The position numbers and the translations under genes are program-made. Shown here in pieces: positions 50,427 through 59,649 of a stretch of 64,000 nt of DNA. The notes beneath the pieces were generated by a model. The model saw nothing but the letters and a program-made list of their open reading frames with translations. It did not search any database and was not told the origin of the DNA. Positions within the stretch are counted from its first letter, which is position 1. Every line of letters starts with the position of its first letter. This stretch comes from Pseudomonadaceae bacterium (GTDB lineage Bacteria > Pseudomonadota > Gammaproteobacteria > Pseudomonadales > Azotimanducaceae), in assembly GCA_024743435.1 (NCBI GenBank), contig JANSWO010000001.1:310001-374000 (forward strand), read 5' to 3'.

Positions 50427-52957
50427 CCCGCTGGTGGTGTGCTCTCGCGCCGGCTCTTCGCCGGGCCAGGGCGCTTCGACTTTGTCCCTGGCTGCTTCGC
50501 GGTTGGTTGGCCAGAAGGTTGATTCTTGCCTGTGCTTCGATCAGCGCTGGACTGAGCTTTTGCCGCCGTCTTGCGCGCCTTGCGGCGCGGCTTGGCAGGC
50601 GTACCCGCGGGCTTTGTGGAGCCCTTTGTCGGTTTGAGATCCGGCAAGGCGACCGCCAACACATCCTCAAGCCGGCTTGCGAGTGTAATCGTAAGATCCT
50701 CTCGCACAGATTCCGGCAATTGCTCGAGATCAGACTCGTTATCTTTCGGCAGCACGATGTTGCGCAAACCGCTTCGGTGCGCTGCCAGCAGCTTCTCCTT
50801 AACACCGCCAACGGCTAGTACCAGCCCGGTCAACGTCAGCTCGCCTGTCATGGCCAGGTCGTCCCGCACGGGCACTCCGCTGTAGGCAGATGCCAGGGCT
50901 GTGGCCATGGTGACGCCTGCTGATGGGCCATCCTTCGGGATGGCGCCGGCGGGTACGTGTACGTGAATGCCTTTGCCGTTGATCGAGTCGGCCGAGATTC
51001 CCAGCGCTTCTGCCTGGCTGCGGATGACGCCGCGAGCGGTGCTGACGCTCTCCTGCATTACCTGGCCGAGATGGCCAGTGAGCGTGAGTTTGTCATCGCT
51101 ACCAGCGATTACGGCCTCCACGTACAACACGTCGCCGCCACTCTCGGTGTAGGCGAGGCCTGCAGCGACACCGGCCGGTAGGTTTCGACGCGCCGGGTCA
51201 CCCTGAAACTTTGGCGGTCCCAACAACTCGCGCAGGCGGCGAATACCGACCGCACCGCGGCTTCGCTTTTTCTGCACAACCTCCAGCGCGCGCTTACGCG
51301 CTAGCTGGCCCAGGACCCGCTCCAGCTCACGCACGCCGGCTTCACGCGTATAGCGATGAATAATATGGCCCATGGCGTCGTCGGCCACGGTGAGCTGCTT
51401 GTCTGTTAGACCGGCTTCCGTGCGTTGGCGGGGCAACAGGTAGCGCTGGGCAATTGCAGATTTCTCAAGGTCGGAGTAGCCAGAGAGTTCCAGTATCTCC
51501 ATGCGATCCAGCAGCGGTCGGGGAATACCCTGTAGCGTATTGGCGGTCGTGATGAAGAACACTTTCGACAGATCGAAAGGAAGGTTTAAGTAGTTGTCGC
51601 GGAATTCCCGGTTTTGCGCCGGATCCAGTATCTCCATGAGCGCAGCAGATGGGTCACCCCGAAAGTCCTGGCCGAGTTTATCGATCTCATCCAGCATCAG
51701 CACTGGGTTGGCAGCGCCAGCGCGACGGATGCCCTGGATGATGCGTCCAGGCATGGCGCCGACGTAGGTGCGCCGATGGCCCCGTAACTCCGCTTCGTCG
51801 TGTAAACCGCCCAGGCTGATTCGATCGAATTGGCGGCCCATGGCGCGTGCGATTGATTGGCCGAGGGATGTCTTGCCTACCCCGGGCGGACCCACCAGAC
51901 ACAGGATGGGTGCTTTCGATTCCGCATTCAGCTTCAGCACAGCCAGCGATTCGATGATGCGCTGCTTAATGTCGTCCAGACCGAAGTGATCGGCGTCGAG
52001 CACCTCGCGGGCGTTCTTCAAGTCAAGTTTGTCTGTCGTGAAATGCTGCCACGGCAGCTCGGCAACCAACTCGAGATAGCTTCGCGCTACCTGGTAGTCG
52101 GCGGCGCCAGATGACATGCGCGCAAGCCGCTTGAGTTCTCGATCGACTTCCTGCCTGACTTCATCGGGAAGATCCGCCTTGTCGATGTCGGCGCGCAGCT
52201 CGCGCACATCGTCGTCCTCTTCCGGCTCGCCGAGCGCTTGTTCGATGGCACGCTTCTGCTGTCTGAGCATGTGCTCGCGCTGCTGTTGTTCGACTTCCTC
52301 GTGAGCGTCCTCAGCAATCTGTCGGCGTAGCTCAATGACCTTTTGCTCGTGCTGCAGCAATTCGTGCACGTGTTTGGCCAAAGCCAGCGTCGTGTTGTTC
52401 TCGAGCACCGCTTGCTCGTCCGCGAGGCTGAGGTTGGCCAGCGACGCTATGCGGTACAGCTGGGTAACAGGGTTGCTGATTGAGCCGATCAGCTGTTGAT
52501 AGATCTGCTCGCCATTGTTGCTGTCATACAACAACGCGATGCGCTGGGAGGTAGCAAGGTTTTCTCGAATGTAGGCGTCCAGCTGGCTGCGCTCGGGCTC
52601 AGGCTGGGCATCGATGCTGAGCTCGGGAAGCAATTCATAGCTTGCCCGTAGATTTGCCTCGTTCGCCTCGCTGGCTAAGAGCCGCACCCGGCGCCCGCCT
52701 TGAACAATGACCTGGGCACCGTCATCGCGACGTTCGATGCGGCTGATTCGGACAATCGTTCCCACGCGGTAGAGATCGTCGAATGACGGCTCTTCAATCT
52801 CTGCGTCACGCTGCCCGACGCAGATCAGTTCCCGACCGTTCTCCACTGCGCTGTTGACCGCCGCCATGGATTTGCTGCGACCCACGCGCAGAGGCACCAC
52901 GATGTCCGGGAACACCACGGTGTCTTTGAGGGGGAGTATCGGCAGCGTATTGCTCAT
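50423..52957 (-). CDS. lon: ATP-dependent protease Lon with basic C-terminal tail
   Basis: An 844-residue cytosolic protease. LON N-domain (LPILPLKDTVVFPDIVVPL), a coiled-coil, AAA+ module with Walker A GPPGVGKTS near residue 355 and Walker B VLMLDEIDK, sensor 1 (ITTAN), and the C-terminal Ser-Lys protease with KDGPSAGVT (Ser about 680) and GGVKEKLLAAHRSG (Lys about 723). After the protease domain a tail of about 70 residues is very rich in Lys, Pro, Ala and Ser, unlike the roughly 780-residue standard Lon. The tail may bind DNA or nucleoid, but that is inference. Confidence 0.95.
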   Translation of the reverse strand: MSNTLPILPLKDTVVFPDIVVPLRVGRSKSMAAVNSAVENGRELICVGQRDAEIEEPSFDDLYRVGTIVRISRIERRDDGAQVIVQGGRRVRLLASEANEANLRASYELLPELSIDAQPEPERSQLDAYIRENLATSQRIALLYDSNNGEQIYQQLIGSISNPVTQLYRIASLANLSLADEQAVLENNTTLALAKHVHELLQHEQKVIELRRQIAEDAHEEVEQQQREHMLRQQKRAIEQALGEPEEDDDVRELRADIDKADLPDEVRQEVDRELKRLARMSSGAADYQVARSYLELVAELPWQHFTTDKLDLKNAREVLDADHFGLDDIKQRIIESLAVLKLNAESKAPILCLVGPPGVGKTSLGQSIARAMGRQFDRISLGGLHDEAELRGHRRTYVGAMPGRIIQGIRRAGAANPVLMLDEIDKLGQDFRGDPSAALMEILDPAQNREFRDNYLNLPFDLSKVFFITTANTLQGIPRPLLDRMEILELSGYSDLEKSAIAQRYLLPRQRTEAGLTDKQLTVADDAMGHIIHRYTREAGVRELERVLGQLARKRALEVVQKKRSRGAVGIRRLRELLGPPKFQGDPARRNLPAGVAAGLAYTESGGDVLYVEAVIAGSDDKLTLTGHLGQVMQESVSTARGVIRSQAEALGISADSINGKGIHVHVPAGAIPKDGPSAGVTMATALASAYSGVPVRDDLAMTGELTLTGLVLAVGGVKEKLLAAHRSGLRNIVLPKDNESDLEQLPESVREDLTITLASRLEDVLAVALPDLKPTKGSTKPAGTPAKPRRKARKTAAKAQSSADRSTGKNQPSGQPTAKQPGTKSKRPGPAKSRRESTPPAG

Positions 52958-53014
52958 TGGGTCCTACGATTTAACTGTTCGCGTAAAGTCTTTGTGTTTG
53001 CTGGCTAGTGGCTT

Positions 53015-54085
53015 TTAGATGAGTCCCTGAACGCTCGCGGCTTCGTCGCGAAGCTGTTCTGGACTACCAAGCATCTGCCGCGCGGAGCCGATGCGCTTGA
53101 ACCAATAGTGCAGTCCGAGTAGATCGGTAAAGCCCATGCCACCGTGTACTTCTGTCGCCGTCTTTGCCACGAAGCTGGCGACCTCGGTTATGTGAGATTT
53201 GCTCTGGCAGGCCAGCACAGGCGCTTCCTGTGGCAGTGCATCCAACGCGTGTCCCGCATACCAAAGCATAGACCGGCAGGGTTCCAGCTCAGCGGCCATT
53301 TCGGCGCACATGTGTTTCACCGCCTGAAAGGAGCCGATAACCCGGTTGAATTGTTTGCGCTCCTTCGCGTAGGCCACGGCCTCGTTCAGCATATGTTGGG
53401 CAGCGCCAAGGGCATCGGCAGCCAATAACACGCGGCCCAGCCGAACACCGGCGTCCAACGCGGCTTCATCAGAGGTTATGAGGGTGGCTTCTGCGTTTTC
53501 AAGGCGTAGCTCGCCAAAGCGTCGAGTGCCATCAATGGTTGTCAGCGGCTCTCGCGTGACGCCCGGCGCGTCTGCTGACAGCAGATAGGTTGCACCGTCT
53601 GCGGTGGCGACAAGGTAGCTGTCGGCGTCAAAGTCGAACACAAACAGGCTCTTGCCGCTGAGGACCTCGCCCGCGGCGATAATGCCGGCGTCGCGGCGGC
53701 CACCGATATAGCTGTCAATGGCCAGACCGACCGTGCGGCTGCCGTCCGCAATGCCAGCCAGCACGTCACCAGCCAGCTCGGGGTCCGAGCTTGCAAGCAC
53801 CCGGGTTGCGACCGCGCTACCGATAAAAGGCACCGGTGCGCAGACGCCGCCGAGTTGTTCGGCGATAAGGGCCGCATCAAGGCTGCCAAGCCCAACCCCG
53901 CCGTGCGCTTCCGGCACCAGCAGGGCGAATACGCCCAGCTCCGCTAGCGCCCGACGCACATCATCGCTGCTCTCGTCCCGGTTTGTGCTGGCCGCACGCA
54001 GTCGATCGATATCAACCGCGCCCTGCAGATAGCCGTTGACGCTGTCTACCAGCATTCGCTGCTCTTCGGAAAGACCAAACTTCAT
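53015..54085 (-). CDS. Acyl-CoA dehydrogenase, shorter subunit
   Basis: A 356-residue acyl-CoA dehydrogenase-like protein (RRMLVDSVNGYL-type start KFGLSEEQRMLVDSVNGYL, later AAQHMLNEAVAYAKERKQFNRVIGSF and VHGGMGFTDLLGLHYWFKR). It overlaps the upstream larger acyl-CoA dehydrogenase by 4 bp. Adjacent pairs of short and long members are typical of heterotetrameric dehydrogenases acting on steroid or other bulky side chains, where one subunit carries the catalytic base and the other part of the FAD site. No etfAB in the window. Confidence 0.92.
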   Translation of the reverse strand: MKFGLSEEQRMLVDSVNGYLQGAVDIDRLRAASTNRDESSDDVRRALAELGVFALLVPEAHGGVGLGSLDAALIAEQLGGVCAPVPFIGSAVATRVLASSDPELAGDVLAGIADGSRTVGLAIDSYIGGRRDAGIIAAGEVLSGKSLFVFDFDADSYLVATADGATYLLSADAPGVTREPLTTIDGTRRFGELRLENAEATLITSDEAALDAGVRLGRVLLAADALGAAQHMLNEAVAYAKERKQFNRVIGSFQAVKHMCAEMAAELEPCRSMLWYAGHALDALPQEAPVLACQSKSHITEVASFVAKTATEVHGGMGFTDLLGLHYWFKRIGSARQMLGSPEQLRDEAASVQGLI

Positions 54086-55275
54086 GTCGCTGCTCCTTCC
54101 GCGAATTTAGGCTCTTTGGGCATGCCGAGGGCGCGCTCGCTGATGATGTTTTTCTGAATCTGCGAGGTGCCGCCGCCGATGATCAGGCCGAGGAAATACA
54201 TGTAGTAGTACTGCCAGGTACCGTTGAGGTAGGGGTTGTCGCCGTAGGCCAGACCCAACTCCCCAAGTACATCGATGGCGAGACCCTCGAGATCGTGTCT
54301 CAATTCCGTGCCCTGGAGTTTGGCGAGCATGGCAGCCAGCCGGACGTCATCGTCGCCGTTGATTTTTGCCGACAGCAAGCGCAGCTCGTTGTGTTGGAGG
54401 GCCATTACCCGGCCCTGTATGCGCATCGCCCGATCGCGAAAAGCGGCTTTGTCCATCAGCCGTTCTCCGCCGATGGTCTCGTGTTTCATGATGTCGAACA
54501 GGGCCGCCAGCCGGTGCAGGGTTGCATTCGGATCGCCCAGCGAGCCGCGCTCAAACTTGAGAATGGAATTCGCGACCCGCCAACCTTCTCCGGGTGCGCC
54601 GACAATCTGGCCCTTGGGCACGCGCACATCAGTGAAGAAGACCTCGTTAAAGTTGGCATCGCCCGTCATATCCACGAGCGGCCGAATTTCGATGCCGGGC
54701 GATTTCATGTCGAACAGCAGAAAGCTGATGCCCTGATGCTTGGGTGCCTTGGGATCGGTGCGCACGAGGCAGAAAATCCAGTCTGCGATCTGGGCGGTCG
54801 ACGTCCAGATTTTCTGGCCATTCACCACCCACTCATCGCCATCGAGCACGGCGCTGGTTCGAAGGGAGGCCAGGTCACTGCCGGCGCCCGGCTCCGAGTA
54901 GCCCTGACACCACAGCATCTCGCCGTGCAGCGTTGGGGCGATGAACTGTTGTTTCTGCTCTTCAGTGCCCACCTCAAGGAGGGTCGGCACCAGCATTGAA
55001 ATGCCTTGACCACCCATGCCGGGATTCGCCTGCGCTTTGGCAAATTCCTCGGCAATGATCCGGCTTTTCAGGATGTCCGGCTCAGCGCCAAAGCCGCCAT
55101 ACTTTTTCGGAATGGTGCGTGCGGCGTAACCGTGCTCGATCAGTGTCTTCTGCCAGTTTTTAAGGGCTTGCGACTTCAGCCCAGCACCTTTGGGTTGCTT
55201 GTCCGCACTGGCTTTGAGGAAGCTGCTGACTTCCTGGCGAAATTGCTCGTAGCTTGGGCTGTAGTTCAGATCCAT
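54082..55275 (-). CDS. Acyl-CoA dehydrogenase, longer subunit
   Basis: A 397-residue acyl-CoA dehydrogenase. Typical signatures: AQANPGMGGQGISMLVPTLLEVGT, CQGYSEPGAGSDLASLRTSA and IIGGGTSQIQKNIISERALGMPKE, plus a Glu-rich ELRHDLEGLA segment that may hold the base. First gene of the pair; stop overlaps the partner's start. Substrate class inferred only from the pairing. Confidence 0.93.
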   Translation of the reverse strand: MDLNYSPSYEQFRQEVSSFLKASADKQPKGAGLKSQALKNWQKTLIEHGYAARTIPKKYGGFGAEPDILKSRIIAEEFAKAQANPGMGGQGISMLVPTLLEVGTEEQKQQFIAPTLHGEMLWCQGYSEPGAGSDLASLRTSAVLDGDEWVVNGQKIWTSTAQIADWIFCLVRTDPKAPKHQGISFLLFDMKSPGIEIRPLVDMTGDANFNEVFFTDVRVPKGQIVGAPGEGWRVANSILKFERGSLGDPNATLHRLAALFDIMKHETIGGERLMDKAAFRDRAMRIQGRVMALQHNELRLLSAKINGDDDVRLAAMLAKLQGTELRHDLEGLAIDVLGELGLAYGDNPYLNGTWQYYYMYFLGLIIGGGTSQIQKNIISERALGMPKEPKFAEGAAT

Positions 55276-55472
55276 TCGTGTGGCTCCGGCGCTGACAATG
55301 ACGATAGTGAGCCGCGTACTTTAGCGGCGCTTTCCGGCACAATCGAGCCGGCATGCGCTTGCGGGCGTGTGCGACAGGCGCGATGCATGCCTCGATCGCC
55401 TTCGCTTGCTCGGCGGCCGCGCAAGCCCGACTGGCCTTGGCCTTACTGGACCTTATCTGATGGAGAGCCCGA

Positions 55473-56765
55473 ATGACGGATACCCCACGCTACGCTGACG
55501 ACACGATTTCGATTCACACCGGTTACGAGACGGAGCCCACCAGCAAGGCCGTGGCTACTCCGATATATCAGACCGTCGCCTACGAATTTGACAATGCCCA
55601 GCATGGCGCCGATCTGTTCAATCTCGCCGTACCCGGCAACATTTACTCGCGCATCATGAACCCGACTGTTGATGTGTTGGAGCAACGGGTTGCGGCGCTG
55701 GAGCACGGCGTAGGGGCGCTGGCAGTGTCCGCCGGGAGTGCCGCCATCAATTATGCCGTTTTGAACCTTGCGGAAGTCGGCGACAACATCGTGTCGCTAC
55801 CCCAGCTCTATGGCGGCACATACACACTCTTTGCACACATGTTGCCAAAGCAGGGCATTGAGGTGCGCTTCGCCGAAGATGATTCGCCCGAAGCTGTCGA
55901 GAAGCTCATCGATAGCAAAACCAAAGCAGTCTTCATGGAAACGATCGGCAATCCTGCGGGCAACATTGCCGACATCGCAGCGATCTCGGCAGTCGCTCGC
56001 AAACACGGCGTCGCGACGATCGCGGATAACACCGTTGCCACACCCATTCTGCTGAAGCCGATTGATCACGGCATCGATATCGTGGTGCATTCACTCACCA
56101 AATACATGGGTGGACACGGCACCTCGCTTGGTGGCGTGATTGTGGATTCCGGGCAGTTTCCCTGGGCCGACCACGCGGAGCGGTATCCGCAGTTCAGCCA
56201 GCCTGAAGCCTCCTACCACGGCGTGGTGTACACCGAAGCGATGGGGCCGGCGGCCTACATCGGCCGAGCCCGGACAGTGCCGCTGCGCAATACCGGAGCC
56301 TGCCTGTCACCGATGAATGCATTCATGCTGCTGCAGGGTATCGAAACGCTGCCTCTGCGCATGGAGCGGCATTGCAGCAATGCACTCGCGGTTGCCGAGT
56401 ATCTCTCCGGTCACGACGCGGTGGACTGGGTGAGCTTTGCGGGTCTGCCGGGAGATAAATTTCACGGGCTGGCGGAGAAGTACATGCACGGGCGCGCATC
56501 GAGCATTCTTACGTTCGGGGTGAAGTCTGGCTTTGATGGTGGCGTGAAGTTTTACGACGCGTTGAAGCTATTCAAGCGCCTCGTGAACATCGGTGATGCG
56601 AAATCGCTGTCCTGTCACCCGGCGTCGACCACGCACAGGCAGCTCACCGAGAGCGAGCTTGCCCAGGCGGGGGTTACACCGGAGATGATCAGGCTGTCTG
56701 TTGGCATTGAGCACATCGACGACATCATTGCCGACCTCGATCAGGCACTCGCGGCCGCCCGTTGA
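55473..56765 (+). CDS. metY: O-acetylhomoserine/O-acetylserine sulfhydrylase (MetY type)
   Basis: A 430-residue PLP enzyme of the Cys/Met metabolism family that adds sulfide to O-acetylhomoserine, giving homocysteine. The length near 430 with TIAIHTGYE-like start ([33 protein letters not shown]), the [15 protein letters not shown] segment, and Lys210 in [18 protein letters not shown] as the PLP lysine favour MetY over MetZ/MetB. Downstream gene starts inside the stop codon (TTGA). I found no SAM or SAH riboswitch in the 200 bp upstream. Confidence 0.93.
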   Translation: MTDTPRYADDTISIHTGYETEPTSKAVATPIYQTVAYEFDNAQHGADLFNLAVPGNIYSRIMNPTVDVLEQRVAALEHGVGALAVSAGSAAINYAVLNLAEVGDNIVSLPQLYGGTYTLFAHMLPKQGIEVRFAEDDSPEAVEKLIDSKTKAVFMETIGNPAGNIADIAAISAVARKHGVATIADNTVATPILLKPIDHGIDIVVHSLTKYMGGHGTSLGGVIVDSGQFPWADHAERYPQFSQPEASYHGVVYTEAMGPAAYIGRARTVPLRNTGACLSPMNAFMLLQGIETLPLRMERHCSNALAVAEYLSGHDAVDWVSFAGLPGDKFHGLAEKYMHGRASSILTFGVKSGFDGGVKFYDALKLFKRLVNIGDAKSLSCHPASTTHRQLTESELAQAGVTPEMIRLSVGIEHIDDIIADLDQALAAAR

Positions 56766-57787
56766 TAAACCGACGGCAATGGCTGCAGGGCGCGGCGCTG
56801 GCTGCACTGGTACCGGGCGCAGCAATCAGCCGCGCCACCGTCGCCAGTGCGGTGTCCGCCTGGCGTGCTGGACCGGCCCTGCCGTTTGCAACCCAGGAGA
56901 TATACCCGGCCGCGCACCGTGGCCGTCTTTACGTGGCGGGTGGTATCGGCCGCCGGCTCGGCGTGCCGGTATTCAATGACGCCTGCGCATCGCTGGCGCT
57001 GGACTATGCCGACAGCGGCACACCTTGGCGTGCTGAGGCCGAACTTCCTGATAGCCGGCACCACGGGCAGTTGGCTTCGCTTGCTGGCAAGTTGTGGTTG
57101 TTCGGCGGCTTCACGGGCAGCTTGAGCGGCGGTGTCTGGCGCATGCGCGACAGCGTTCACACGCTGGCGGAAGACGGCTGGCAGCCTAGATTCAAATTGC
57201 CAAAGCCGCGCGCGGAAGGCGTTGCCGCTGAGCGCTCTGGATCACTGCACCTGGTTTCCGGCCAGTCGCCCAAAGGTGAGTCGAACCGGTCGCGCAGCGA
57301 TCATGTCGAGGTTACCGATCACTGGCATTTTGATGCTGCTGAGCAGCGCTGGCGCGATCTCGCACCGATTCCTACCGCCAGAAACAGCGCCTGTGGCGGC
57401 TGGCTCGGAGACGACCTCGTCGTTACCGGTGGCCGCACCTCCGAGGGCAATCTCAGCGTCACCGAAATCTATGACGCGCGCGAGGATCGCTGGCGCACGG
57501 CTGCGCCGTTGCCTCTGCCCCAGGCAGGCACAGCGGCGGGTGTTGTCGGCGGCTCCCTGTACGTTTTTGGTGGCGAGATCTTTCAGCCAGAGGCGAAGGT
57601 GTTTGCGCAGGTCTGGCGCTACGACGGCGCTTTGGATGCCTGGTTTGCCGAACCGTCCATGCCGACGCCTCGGCACGGGCTGGGCGCGGTGGTGTCCGAT
57701 GATCAGATTCTTTTGATTGGCGGTGCAACGCAGCCCAGTGCGAGCGGCACAAGCGATGTTGTAGAAGTCTTCACTCCAGTGGGTTAG
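56762..57787 (+). CDS. Tat-exported kelch-repeat protein
   Basis: A 341-residue protein with a twin-arginine-like signal (NRRQWLQGAALAALVPGAA) and a kelch beta-propeller: repeated Gly-Gly blades such as GRLYVAGGIGRR, GKLWLFGGFTG, DDLVVTGGRTS, GSLYVFGGEIF and QILLIGGATQP. Such propellers bind carbohydrates or proteins, or act as oxidase scaffolds, but no oxidase motif is seen. The TTG start overlaps the metY stop, so translation is probably coupled, an odd pairing. Confidence 0.85.
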   Translation: MINRRQWLQGAALAALVPGAAISRATVASAVSAWRAGPALPFATQEIYPAAHRGRLYVAGGIGRRLGVPVFNDACASLALDYADSGTPWRAEAELPDSRHHGQLASLAGKLWLFGGFTGSLSGGVWRMRDSVHTLAEDGWQPRFKLPKPRAEGVAAERSGSLHLVSGQSPKGESNRSRSDHVEVTDHWHFDAAEQRWRDLAPIPTARNSACGGWLGDDLVVTGGRTSEGNLSVTEIYDAREDRWRTAAPLPLPQAGTAAGVVGGSLYVFGGEIFQPEAKVFAQVWRYDGALDAWFAEPSMPTPRHGLGAVVSDDQILLIGGATQPSASGTSDVVEVFTPVG

Positions 57788-57813
57788 CGCAAGCGGTCAG
57801 TCGCTCAAGCCTG

Positions 57814-58821
57814 TTATGCGAGTCTGGGCAAATCTTCTTTCTTCACGAGGTTCTTCAGGACTCGGCCATCGGCGTAGTTGGTGACTGCGGTAACGATTTG
57901 ATCGGCCATGCGCTTAGTCTCGTTGCCCATTGAGCCGGCGATGTGGGGCGTCAGGAATACATTGGGCAGCGTGAACAGAGGTGAATCTGGCTCCGGGACG
58001 TCCGGTTCGGTTGTGTCGAGTATCGCATCGAGGCGGCCGCTGCGAAGTTCGGCCAGCAGCGCATTCGGCTCGACCAAGCCTCCGCGCGCGGTGTTTATGA
58101 GCGTTGCGCCATCGCGCATGAGCATCAGTTCTCGAGCGCCCAGCATGTGATGGGTTTCCGGCAACAGTGGCGGGTGCAGGCTGACGATGTCAGAGCCGGA
58201 CAGCAATTCCGTCAAACCGACTTTGCTGGCGCCGAGGTGACGGCTTTGCAGCGGTGATACGTAGGGGTCATACAACAGTACTTTGAAGTCATGGGGCTTC
58301 AGCAGTTCCATGACGGCGCGCCCGACGTGTGACGCGCCGACGATCCCGATGGTCTTGCCGTAGTTGCCGGCGTTCGGTGCTTCGCGCGTCCATGGAGCCT
58401 GGTTTTTGCGTTCGCTGAGGTAGCTGCGATTAAGGGCGAATACGCGCTTACCTGAGAACAGGATCGCCGCGAGAGTGTATTCGGCAACCGGAACGGCATT
58501 GGCGGCGACGCAGTTCACCACGTGTATTTTTCGTCGCCAGGCTTCGTCCTCAATGAAGCCTTTAACGCTGCCGCCTAGATGCGCAATCAATTTGAGCCTG
58601 GGTAGTTCTTTCAGTAACTCGTTAGTTAGCGCCGGGCATCCCCAGCTGGTCAGGAGTACCTCAATTCGATCCAATGGTGTGGTTAGACTGGCAAAATCGG
58701 GAGCAGGGGTCGGCTGCGCCAGATCGCAGTAGGAGGCGAGGGTGCTCATATGGCTGTCGAGCAGCATCTCGTCGCGCACGACAGGGTGCATGACCAACGC
58801 TGTGACCGGTTTTTTGCTCAT
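57814..58821 (-). CDS. D-isomer-specific 2-hydroxyacid dehydrogenase
   Basis: A 335-residue NAD-dependent dehydrogenase. Rossmann signature TIGIVGASHVGRAVMELL, catalytic Arg in NTARGGLVE, Glu in TTEPDVPEP and His in LTPHIAGS. It would reduce a 2-oxoacid. I start at ATG 58821 (MSKKPVTAL); an upstream ATG at 58851 is possible and would overlap the region before the dUTPase. Divergent from the dUTPase gene. Substrate unknown. Confidence 0.88.
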   Translation of the reverse strand: MSKKPVTALVMHPVVRDEMLLDSHMSTLASYCDLAQPTPAPDFASLTTPLDRIEVLLTSWGCPALTNELLKELPRLKLIAHLGGSVKGFIEDEAWRRKIHVVNCVAANAVPVAEYTLAAILFSGKRVFALNRSYLSERKNQAPWTREAPNAGNYGKTIGIVGASHVGRAVMELLKPHDFKVLLYDPYVSPLQSRHLGASKVGLTELLSGSDIVSLHPPLLPETHHMLGARELMLMRDGATLINTARGGLVEPNALLAELRSGRLDAILDTTEPDVPEPDSPLFTLPNVFLTPHIAGSMGNETKRMADQIVTAVTNYADGRVLKNLVKKEDLPRLA

Positions 58822-58908
58822 CAAACGAGCATACTGCAAAGTTGTCTGCATTCGCGCGTCTTTGGCGGCTGGCGCAGGCAAAAACCAACGTTTGAAAGGG
58901 GGAAATCA

Positions 58909-59535
58909 GTGGCCCAGGCAGATGCGGCGTTGCGCGCACGAGTGGCGACCATGGCGTCGATGCAGATTCAACACAACGAACACGTGCATCCGGATTGGCG
59001 CACCCAGGGGTATCCCTACTATCGAGCGATCTGGGTGGAGTGCGCTGAATTGCTCGATCACTACGGTTGGAAATGGTGGAAGCATCAGGAATGTGATCTC
59101 GATCAGGCGCGCCTGGAGATTGTCGATATCTGGCATTTCGCGCTGAGCGATCTATTGCGCTCAGGCACCAGCGTTGATGTGATTGCCGATGAATTGGCAA
59201 CTAGTGGATCGCGGTTACCGTTCGCCGATGCGGTTGAACAGATCGCCAGCTCAACGCTCGCCAATCAGGGGGTCACGATGAGTCACTTCCGCGATCTGAT
59301 GGCCTCTCTGCCGATGGGCGAGGTTGAGCTTTTCGATCTCTACGTTGGCAAAAACGTATTGAACAACTTTCGCCAGAGCAATGGCTACAAAGACGGTAGC
59401 TACCGAAAATTGTGGGCAGGCCGGGAGGACAACGATCATCTCATTGAGGCATTGTCGGAGCTTGAGTGTGCTCCCGAAGAGGTACCCGATCACCTGTTTG
59501 CCGAGCTGACGCGACGCTATGAGGCAAACGGCTGA
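58909..59535 (+). CDS. Dimeric dUTP diphosphatase-like protein
   Basis: A 208-residue all-alpha dUTPase of the dimeric (MazG-related) type. Motif IWVECAELLDHYGWKWWKHQE with its EcaE-type acidic residues, and DQARLEIVDIWHFALSDLL, matches the metal-binding helices that hydrolyse dUTP to dUMP. The GTG start at 58909 has GGGGGA six bases upstream; the longer frame from 58750 overlaps the divergent gene. The LpxH-like gene follows about 115 bp downstream. Confidence 0.9.
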   Translation: MAQADAALRARVATMASMQIQHNEHVHPDWRTQGYPYYRAIWVECAELLDHYGWKWWKHQECDLDQARLEIVDIWHFALSDLLRSGTSVDVIADELATSGSRLPFADAVEQIASSTLANQGVTMSHFRDLMASLPMGEVELFDLYVGKNVLNNFRQSNGYKDGSYRKLWAGREDNDHLIEALSELECAPEEVPDHLFAELTRRYEANG

Positions 59536-59649
59536 GTCGGTCTGATAGCTGGATTGACATGCGCTTGGCGAAAACCGCAGCCGGGCTGTCACAACAACAT
59601 CACATAAAGCATCCAGGATGCGCGCCCATTGGAAAGTCCGAACGGCGAG

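Noticed and set aside
55276-55472. SAM or SAH riboswitch upstream of metY.
   Set aside because: I see no conserved SAM-I, SAM-II or SAH core in this 197-bp leader, only ordinary GC-rich sequence.
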